Of a stretch of DNA of 11,391 bases, positions 4,978 to 11,391 are shown one piece after another. Both the position numbers and the translations under genes were made by a program. The notes beneath the pieces were generated by a model. That model had not been told where the DNA came from. It searched no databases and was given only the letters and a program-made list of their open reading frames with translations. The stretch comes from Ruminococcus flavefaciens (GTDB taxonomy: Bacteria > Bacillota > Clostridia > Oscillospirales > Ruminococcaceae): positions 1 through 11,391 of the forward strand of contig CADBQF010000093.1 of assembly GCA_902796705.1 (NCBI GenBank), written 5' to 3'. The stretch's first letter is position 1, and the number at the start of each line of letters is the position of its first letter.

Positions 4978-7269
4978 ATGTTCGACGAAAACCAGTTTCG
5001 CATGATGCCAAGAGGCAGCGAAAGATTCAGATATCTGAGGAAGTGCATCGCACAGGCCGACGCAGAAAAAGACTATAAGCTCGCACTGAGACTCAGATTC
5101 CTGTTCATTGAGGAGTCGATATTCGGTGATGACAACTATTCTGCCATTGTTATGTTCCCGGAGTATATGGCTCTTTACGATCAGCACCCAGACCTGCACG
5201 ACAAGTATGATTTCATGTATGCGTTCAAATGGATAATTGAGGATATCCAGAATTTCCCGCAGGTCACTCCGGAAAAGGCAGAGGAGCTTTTCACGGAATT
5301 TGCAAAAAGATGCCGGGAGTACGGCTATTCGCTCCGGGCTATGTATATGAAGCGTGCTGAATACTATATCCCCATAGATGCCGGTAAGTTCAGGAAAAAT
5401 ATGGAACTCTTCCGCAGGGAAGCTTCCGACGAGATGAGCGACGGAACGGCTCACGATCTCGCCCTTGAAGCAAAAGCAGAGATGCTCTTCGGTGATGCTT
5501 CCAAAGCCGTGAGAATGCTCAACGACCAGCTCGCAAGAGGTCTGACAGCTTCTGAAGTGCCGGAGAGAGAATACGGTATCTTTGCAGAAACTCTCACAAG
5601 ACGGGGCGAATTCGCTGCGGCTGAACACTATGCCGATCTTCTTCTGCCTATGATCTCCGGAAAGGGCAATTACCTCATGGAGACAGGATTCGTTCTGCTC
5701 ACCAAGGCTTATACCGATCTGTTCGCAGCTATAAACGTTTTCCGCAGGCATATCCATTTCTATGTTAGCTGCAAGAATACGAGAATGCAGTTCTACTTTG
5801 CGGAGGCGGCTGCAAGGCTTTTCGATAATATCCTCAGCAGCGGCAAGGAGGAGATAAAGCTCGTTCTGCCGGCTGATTTCCCGCTTTACAATATGAAAGG
5901 CACTTACAGTGTCGAACAGCTCAGAGACTATTTCCGGAGCGATGCTCTTTCGTGTGCTGAAAAATTCGATAACTGCTACGGCACGACTTTCTATACAGAC
6001 AAACTCAATGCCGTTTTCCCGGAATCAGCGGAAACGGAGATAACTCTCCCTGCACCGGGCGGCGTTAAGAGAAATCCCGTGACGCTTGCCGTTCCGTATG
6101 TCTCCATGAGCGATCTTCCCGACTTTGACGAGCCGGCTATATGGTTCACGGGCATAAAAGACCTCGAATACAGGGAAAGCACGTTCGAGGACGGCGTACT
6201 TATCGTCGGTGCTGATGATACGGTCACGAACGACCGCATGAGCTTCGTCTTCAAGCCTGTTGAAGATACCGATTTCGGCGGAGAGGAGTTCTATGACAGC
6301 CTCATTTCCGTTCATCGTACAGATCAGGAAAAATACAAACGCATGACGGAGGAATGTAAGGTCATACTCACTATTTCCACAAGATACGATCCCGGCTGTG
6401 AGGAAAGACAGTATCAGCTCCTTCTGAGAGTGGCAGACAGGCTCAATTTCTGTCAGTCGCCGTGTATCGCTGATGTTCCGACTTTCCGCCTGCTCAGCAG
6501 CGATTGGGTGAAATTTCAGGCAAAGAGCAGCCTTGTCCCGGACAGCAAGTATATGTACCAGATAATAACGACCGTATCCGATACTGACGAAGAACTTGTT
6601 GATATCTTTACATCATCGCTCGGCTGCGTCGGTTCGAGGGAGATAGCTGTTCCCGGTGTAACACGCAAAAATGTTCCCCTGATGATAAGAGTCGTCGAGC
6701 AGATAGCTGAAAGCATCGTTACCCTCGGCATAATGAACGATGAGGGCATACCCAACGAGTGCGGCATAACTCTCGATAACGAACTCATTTCGTTCGTCTG
6801 GAGAAAAGCTGCCGAAAGGCACGAAGCCGTCCGCAGCGAAGATGCTGAGATATTCCTCTGCCTGCCCGGAAGAAAGGAAACGGCCCTCAGTGACCTTGAT
6901 GCCGATACGCTCGGAAGCTTTGCTTTCCGTGATTCAAGAAAATGCTACAGGCTCAAGGAGCAGAAAGCCGCAGAGACTTTCACCTATGCAGCCGGATATT
7001 TCCGACAGGCAGAAGATCCTGCTATGATAGTCGGATTTGATATAATAAAAGATGACGGTATACAGACCGTATATGTCAATGCCGACCATTCCGGAAGCGA
7101 GAAGCTCACCGGTACGATATTCGCCGGCGATGACGGCGATATGAGCGGTCAGACGGTAGAGATCAATACCGATACTGTATTCTACTGGCAGCTCCGTGAC
7201 GGAAGCGATGTGTTCAGCTATGATGATGCGTATTATCTCAAAGCTGCGATCGGCGGAGCAAATCAGTAA
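4978..7269 (+). CDS. Large TPR-like protein with DUF2314-like C-terminus, paralogue 1
   Basis: A 763-residue protein with no signal peptide or TM segment, so probably cytoplasmic. Residues 1 to about 330 are helical and repeat-like: a TPR-style pair at 17-50 (RYLRKCIAQAD...) and others near 199-226 (YGIFAETL) and 269-283. The rest is mixed alpha/beta: a strand-rich block at about 365-640, and a final 95 residues (TFTYAAGYF ... VGFD ... FYWQL) that resemble the DUF2314 pattern. The middle may match DUF4026; both names are from memory and tentative. The start is ATG 4978 with GGGAGG 6 nt upstream. An in-frame TTG at 4960 would swallow this site, and the paralogue also begins MFD. First gene of the operon with the HSP90-like ATPase 65 nt downstream and a full-length paralogue after that. 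It could be a co-chaperone or client adaptor (inference). Four cysteines (23, 112, 550, 595) are conserved in the paralogue. Confidence 0.8.
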   Translation: MFDENQFRMMPRGSERFRYLRKCIAQADAEKDYKLALRLRFLFIEESIFGDDNYSAIVMFPEYMALYDQHPDLHDKYDFMYAFKWIIEDIQNFPQVTPEKAEELFTEFAKRCREYGYSLRAMYMKRAEYYIPIDAGKFRKNMELFRREASDEMSDGTAHDLALEAKAEMLFGDASKAVRMLNDQLARGLTASEVPEREYGIFAETLTRRGEFAAAEHYADLLLPMISGKGNYLMETGFVLLTKAYTDLFAAINVFRRHIHFYVSCKNTRMQFYFAEAAARLFDNILSSGKEEIKLVLPADFPLYNMKGTYSVEQLRDYFRSDALSCAEKFDNCYGTTFYTDKLNAVFPESAETEITLPAPGGVKRNPVTLAVPYVSMSDLPDFDEPAIWFTGIKDLEYRESTFEDGVLIVGADDTVTNDRMSFVFKPVEDTDFGGEEFYDSLISVHRTDQEKYKRMTEECKVILTISTRYDPGCEERQYQLLLRVADRLNFCQSPCIADVPTFRLLSSDWVKFQAKSSLVPDSKYMYQIITTVSDTDEELVDIFTSSLGCVGSREIAVPGVTRKNVPLMIRVVEQIAESIVTLGIMNDEGIPNECGITLDNELISFVWRKAAERHEAVRSEDAEIFLCLPGRKETALSDLDADTLGSFAFRDSRKCYRLKEQKAAETFTYAAGYFRQAEDPAMIVGFDIIKDDGIQTVYVNADHSGSEKLTGTIFAGDDGDMSGQTVEINTDTVFYWQLRDGSDVFSYDDAYYLKAAIGGANQ

Positions 7270-7283
7270 TTTAACTTGCATTA

Positions 7284-7310
7284 TTCAGGGGCGGCTTGAC
7301 CGCCTCTGAA
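7284..7310 (+). other. Strong hairpin between paralogue 1 and the HSP90-like gene
   Basis: TTCAGGGGCGG (7284-7294) pairs with CCGCCTCTGAA (7300-7310), 11 bp with one G-T pair, around the loop CTTGA. The sequence after it is ATTATATTG, not a T-tract, so full termination is unlikely. Partial termination or 3'-end protection could set the first protein above the two downstream genes. Confidence 0.6.
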
Positions 7311-7334
7311 ATTATATTGAACTAAGGAGGTCCT

Positions 7335-9089
7335 ATGGAAGACTTTAAATTCAGCGTCGATCTCGGCGGAATGATAGACATACTCTCAAATCACCTGTAC
7401 AGCACTCCTGTCGTCTTTTTGCGTGAACTTCTGCAAAATGCCGTCGATGCTGTAAGTATGCGTAAAAAAACTGACAGCTCTTTTGATGCACCTGAAATAA
7501 ATATCACGGTGAGCGAAAATGAATCGCTCATTTTTACTGATAACGGCAGCGGTTTGACCGTTGATGAGATACATAAGTTCATCTCGGTCATAGGTCAGTC
7601 CTCGAAGCGTGAGGACAAGTCTTCGTTTATAGGCAGATTCGGCATAGGGCTCCTCTCGTGCTTCATCGTGACTGACGAGATAATCCTCCGCAGCCGTTCT
7701 GTGAAGACTCCCGATAAAGTCCACGAATGGCACGGCTTCTCGAACGGAAGATATTCCGTCACCGAGATCGAGAGCGATATCGGAATCGGCACGGAGATAA
7801 TCATACGTTCTGACGAGGAACACAGGGAGCTTTTCAATGCTGCCGATATACTCAAACATATCAGATATTACGGACTCCCGATACCTTACCCGATATATGT
7901 ATCTTCCGGAAACGGCCTGAAGCTCATGGCTAATGCACAGTTCATAAATACAGCAAAGACACACGAGGGCATACTTCGCTCCGGAAAGATGATATTCGGC
8001 ACTGAGACTGACTATGTTGACTATATCCCCCTTGAATCAGAGAACGGACTTTTCAGCGGTGCAGCGTATATTCTGCCTTATACGGTATCGGCTGCATCAA
8101 AGAGCCGCCACAGGATATATCTCAAAAATATGCTCCTGACCGAGGACGGAAGCTCTATCCTCCCGGAGTGGGCATTTTTCCTCCAGTGCTTCATAAATAC
8201 GGATAAGCTCCAGCCGACGGCTTCGAGAGAGGATTTCTACCAGGATACGCTCCTCATGCAGGCAAAGGAGGAGATAGGCGAGTGCATCGCTGATTATCTG
8301 GAGGAACTTTCCCTGCGTGATCCGAAGATGCTCGCAAAGATAGTCGATCTTCACGGTACGGCACTTAAATCCGTCGCTGTCGAGAATGACAAGCTCTTTG
8401 ATATATTCATGCCGTACTTCATATTTGAGACGAGCCTCGGCAACCTCACCGGAAAAGAACTTGCCTCATGGGAGAAAGAGATATACTACACGCCGAGCAT
8501 AGATGTTTTCAGGCAGCTCCGTCCTGTTTTTGCGGAAAAGTTTGAACTCATCGTCAATGTGGGATATGTCCATGAACGCAGTCTTGTGGAGAAACTCAAT
8601 GAAAAGGGAGAAGCCCATGCGGAACTTCTCCGTGACGATCTTCTTGCCGAACTCCTTGAAGACGAGACAGACGAGGAGCGTTTCAGCTTTATGAGAAAAA
8701 TATTCACCGATGCCCTCTCCGGATATGACTGCAAGGTCATGATAAAGCGTTTCTCACCGCCGCAGCTCGCATCGCTCTATACTATCAACACCGACGGCGA
8801 ACTAAAGCGTGACATTGAACATTCAAAGGAGAACGGCGACAGCCTTTTCTCGGATATGCTCGACGCTTTCAGTGAGGAGATAGACGAGACAGCATCTTCT
8901 ATCCTCTACCTCAACAGCACGAACGACCTGATAAAGAAGCTCTCAGCTTCGCAGGACAGCGAAAAGCTCGGAGTCTTCGCACTCATACTCTATGTCCAGT
9001 CGCTCATATCGGGCGGTTTTCCGGTCTACGGAAAAGAAATGAACATCATGAACGAAAACCTTATAAAGCTCATAGAATGGGGGATATGA
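7335..9089 (+). CDS. Non-canonical HSP90-family protein (GHKL ATPase)
   Basis: A 584-residue protein of the short HSP90-family branch, distinct from HtpG. The Bergerat ATP site is intact: FLRELLQNAVDA (28-39; Glu31 as the likely catalytic base, Asn35 for Mg-ATP), DNGSGLT (69-75), the lid region near 84-91, GRFGIGLLSCF (100-110) and GTEII (152-156). In the middle domain TASRED (295-300) matches the SRE motif whose arginine (here Arg298) contacts the ATP gamma-phosphate in HSP90s. The region after about 340 is unlike the usual HSP90 dimerisation domain and is shorter than in HtpG (about 620-630 residues). No signal or TM segment is seen. Start: ATG 7335 follows TAAGGAGGT (7323-7331) at a short 3-4 nt spacing; no other start keeps the conserved N-terminus. 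Flanked on both sides by paralogous TPR-like proteins. Family assignment is firm; clients are unknown. Confidence 0.92.
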   Translation: MEDFKFSVDLGGMIDILSNHLYSTPVVFLRELLQNAVDAVSMRKKTDSSFDAPEINITVSENESLIFTDNGSGLTVDEIHKFISVIGQSSKREDKSSFIGRFGIGLLSCFIVTDEIILRSRSVKTPDKVHEWHGFSNGRYSVTEIESDIGIGTEIIIRSDEEHRELFNAADILKHIRYYGLPIPYPIYVSSGNGLKLMANAQFINTAKTHEGILRSGKMIFGTETDYVDYIPLESENGLFSGAAYILPYTVSAASKSRHRIYLKNMLLTEDGSSILPEWAFFLQCFINTDKLQPTASREDFYQDTLLMQAKEEIGECIADYLEELSLRDPKMLAKIVDLHGTALKSVAVENDKLFDIFMPYFIFETSLGNLTGKELASWEKEIYYTPSIDVFRQLRPVFAEKFELIVNVGYVHERSLVEKLNEKGEAHAELLRDDLLAELLEDETDEERFSFMRKIFTDALSGYDCKVMIKRFSPPQLASLYTINTDGELKRDIEHSKENGDSLFSDMLDAFSEEIDETASSILYLNSTNDLIKKLSASQDSEKLGVFALILYVQSLISGGFPVYGKEMNIMNENLIKLIEWGI

Positions 9090-9090
9090 T

Positions 9091-11373
9091 ATGTTTGACG
9101 CAGTATATTTTTCCAGCATCTCAGACCTTGAAGAACAGCTCAGGTACCTGAAAAAGTGCATAGCAGAAGCCGACAGCTCCCAGGACTGGAATGCCGCTTT
9201 CGAGCTTCGCTACAAGTATATCAAACAGTCTTTTTTTGCCGATGACAAATTCAAGGCCCTCGTCATTTTCCCGGAGGTATCGAAGCTTTTTGACGATCAT
9301 CAGGACGTGCTTTCCGGCAGAACGCAGTCATTCATGATAATATACAAGTGGATAGTCGAAGCCACGAGGGATTTCTTTGTTATCCCTATGGAAACGTGCA
9401 TGAAGTATTTCGATGAATTCAAACGCCGCTGCGAGCTGTACGGCTACAGCATGAGGACGTATCATATGAAGCTCATGCAGTTCTTTGAGAGCATCGACAA
9501 GAAAAAGGCTATTGAATATCAGCATTATTTCCGCCGTGAGGAACGTGACAGATTAAGCGACTGCGAAGCCTGCGAGATGAATTCCGATATCTTCATGGAA
9601 CTCAATTACGGCAGCGAGGAAAAGGCTGTCCGTATGCTTCACGATATGCAGCGGAGAGGCATCTCCTGTGCCGAGATACCGGAGTGTACATACGGAACGT
9701 TCATAGAGCATTTCATCAAAAAGGGCAATATAGATGAAGCTGAATATTACGGCGACCTCCTCACAGGTATCATTGACCAGAAAAACGAATCGTTCCTTGA
9801 TGAGTTCGCAAGGCTTATCCTACTGTATACGTATACCGATCCGAATGCGGCTCTTGATATGTTCATAAGGCATCTTCCGGCTTATATCCGCATAAAGAAC
9901 AACAGAATGAAGTTCAACTTTGCAGATGCAGCGGCAAGATTCTTTGAAAAGATAGCTGTGAAGAATGAGACTGTATTTGCTGTCCTGCCGAAGACTTTCG
10001 AGCTGTACAAAGAGGACAACGAATACGTTACAGCAGAACTTGCGAAGTATTTCAAGGAAACTGCTGCCGCTATCGCAGTTAAATTCGATGAGAGGAACGG
10101 TACATCATTCTATAAAGATGAACTGGAATTCGTATATCCCGCCGAGCCTGTGAACGATGTAAGCCTGCCGGCTCACGGAAAAGTACGTTCAGTGGAATTC
10201 ACAGCATCAGTTCTCTTCAAAACTCAGGAAGACCTGCCCTCTCCGGACGATATCCTCAAAGTGTTCGTGGAGTCGGATATCCTTGAAGTAACGACCTGCG
10301 GCTGGGACGAAAATGACCTTATCATAAAATGCAGCATAAAAGACAGCGATACAGAGGCGAGATTCCGTATAATACCGCATGAAGCCCCTGATCCGGAGAG
10401 CATGAGGACTTTCCACTATTTCGAGAGGGAAGAGATAGAGTCAGTCGAAAATGAATACGGCTTTGAGATAGCCATATGTGCCGATCTCAACAACGACAAT
10501 GACGACGCAAAGGAAATGGCTCTGCTGTATATCCTCGAAAAGCTCAATACAGGCGGCTGCCCTGTTGTGTGCGACCTGACGAACAACCGCTATCTCAGCA
10601 GCAAATGGCTCAGCGTACAGATGCAAAGTAATGTCCCTGTTCCGGACAAGTACCTTTTCAGGATAATCCCGTATGTCTCCGAAGAGAGAGAGGATATAGT
10701 CGATATGTATACGACCGGCATGAGATGCTTCGGTACGAGAGACCTCATGGTAATGAATGTTCCGAGGGATAATTATGAAAAGGTCATCGATATACTGGAG
10801 CATATCGGACGCACTCTCTGCAAGATAGAAGATCTGCGTGATTACGGCGAGAAGATACAGTGCGGCATCGTTTACGATCAGAAACGAAGTGCAGAGCTTA
10901 CATGGCGTACAGTGAAAGATGTATATCCCGACAGAGTCATCGAAGGTACGGAAGAATTTGCCGTTCCGATGCTCTATCTCAAAAGCAGCAGAAAAGAATA
11001 TTCTCTTGACGAGATACCGGCGGAAGACCTTGAAAAGATAACGTTCAGAAATTATGCAAGAGCTTCAAATATCAATGAGACAAGATCAAAAGATACTTTC
11101 CCCAGAGCCGCCGAAGCATTCATGGCAGACAGTCAGGCTAAACTCATCGTCGGATTCGATATGCCTGCACCGGAAGATGAGGAGATAAATGCAACGATAT
11201 ACGGAGAAGTTCAGCGTAAGGACGGGGAACTTTCGTGTATAGTGAAAGATGTATATGAGACTGATGAGATCAAAGTTGACGATGAGGTGAAGGTCAATAC
11301 AGAGAAGGTGTTCTACTGGCAGCTTGCGAAAGAGGACGGCCTGTACTTCTACGATGAAGCATATTTATTATAA
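9091..11373 (+). CDS. Large TPR-like protein with DUF2314-like C-terminus, paralogue 2
   Basis: A 760-residue cytoplasmic-looking protein, colinear with paralogue 1 from end to end. About 43 percent of the first 60 residues are identical, with less elsewhere. Shared landmarks are RYLKKCIAEAD (18-28), CELYGYS (114-120), FRRE (147-150), KAVRMLHD (178-185), NNRMKFNFADAAARFFE (270-286), NGTSFYKDEL (336-345), LSSKW (502-506), QCGI (590-593) and FYWQL (741-745). The helical N-terminal half and DUF2314-like tail (about 668-760) match paralogue 1, whose tail is nine residues longer. The ATG is one base after the HSP90-like stop (TGATATG), with only a G-run (9079-9083) as ribosome site, so translational coupling is likely. 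Divergence despite full-length conservation suggests an old duplication and distinct roles, perhaps a heteromeric complex with the ATPase (inference). The stop is 18 bases from the window end; no terminator is visible. Confidence 0.82.
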   Translation: MFDAVYFSSISDLEEQLRYLKKCIAEADSSQDWNAAFELRYKYIKQSFFADDKFKALVIFPEVSKLFDDHQDVLSGRTQSFMIIYKWIVEATRDFFVIPMETCMKYFDEFKRRCELYGYSMRTYHMKLMQFFESIDKKKAIEYQHYFRREERDRLSDCEACEMNSDIFMELNYGSEEKAVRMLHDMQRRGISCAEIPECTYGTFIEHFIKKGNIDEAEYYGDLLTGIIDQKNESFLDEFARLILLYTYTDPNAALDMFIRHLPAYIRIKNNRMKFNFADAAARFFEKIAVKNETVFAVLPKTFELYKEDNEYVTAELAKYFKETAAAIAVKFDERNGTSFYKDELEFVYPAEPVNDVSLPAHGKVRSVEFTASVLFKTQEDLPSPDDILKVFVESDILEVTTCGWDENDLIIKCSIKDSDTEARFRIIPHEAPDPESMRTFHYFEREEIESVENEYGFEIAICADLNNDNDDAKEMALLYILEKLNTGGCPVVCDLTNNRYLSSKWLSVQMQSNVPVPDKYLFRIIPYVSEEREDIVDMYTTGMRCFGTRDLMVMNVPRDNYEKVIDILEHIGRTLCKIEDLRDYGEKIQCGIVYDQKRSAELTWRTVKDVYPDRVIEGTEEFAVPMLYLKSSRKEYSLDEIPAEDLEKITFRNYARASNINETRSKDTFPRAAEAFMADSQAKLIVGFDMPAPEDEEINATIYGEVQRKDGELSCIVKDVYETDEIKVDDEVKVNTEKVFYWQLAKEDGLYFYDEAYLL

Positions 11374-11391
11374 AAAGAAAAAATAAAAAAA

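Noticed and set aside
7335..9089. Naming the ATPase htpG
   Set aside because: It shares the ATP site but is shorter and has a different C-terminal region. It fits the separate short HSP90-family branch better, so no symbol is given.
4978..11373. Reading the HSP90-like operon as an anti-phage defence island
   Set aside because: Some defence systems use GHKL ATPases, but there is no nuclease, toxin, TIR, reverse transcriptase, integrase or other defence gene in view, and the neighbour is a housekeeping iron operon. The idea is open but unsupported.

Overview
The window looks like chromosome from a low-to-moderate GC Gram-positive gut Clostridia, most like Ruminococcus (Oscillospiraceae). The reasons are the tandem feoA-feoA-feoB layout with a small FeoB-associated Cys-rich protein, strong AGGAGG-type ribosome binding sites, near-consensus sigma-A promoters in AT-rich intergenic DNA, and the style of the zinc-ribbon/one-TM protein. 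This is inferred from gene content; no marker gene fixes the genus.

Layout. Positions 1-173 hold no gene but carry two structured elements: a cloverleaf-like set of nested inverted repeats (1-48) and a long hairpin (89-127). Next, on the minus strand, is a zinc-ribbon, single-TM protein (174-1088). It is divergent from the iron-uptake operon across about 400 bp of AT-rich DNA (1089-1494). Each side has its own good promoter (minus 1225-1197, plus 1406-1434). Short AATATCA(G) motifs recur in this gap and abut the -35 box of both promoters, which hints at shared control. The feo operon (1495-4735) encodes two FeoA-type proteins, the ferrous iron transporter FeoB with a long acidic extracytoplasmic insertion, and a 50-residue FeoB-associated Cys-rich membrane protein. 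It ends at a clear intrinsic terminator (4811-4837).

A second plus-strand operon follows from its own promoter (4919-4947). It encodes a 763-residue helical-repeat (TPR-like) protein, a 584-residue non-canonical HSP90-family GHKL ATPase with intact ATP-site motifs, and a 760-residue protein that is a full-length paralogue of the first. The ATPase gene sits between its two paralogous neighbours. The last two genes are separated by one base and are probably translationally coupled.

The feo genes form a known iron-uptake unit. The second operon is the least explained part of the window: a divergent HSP90-like ATPase bracketed by two large duplicated TPR-like partners, suggesting a dedicated chaperone/co-chaperone module with unknown clients. 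The last gene ends 18 bases before the window edge, so further members could lie beyond.
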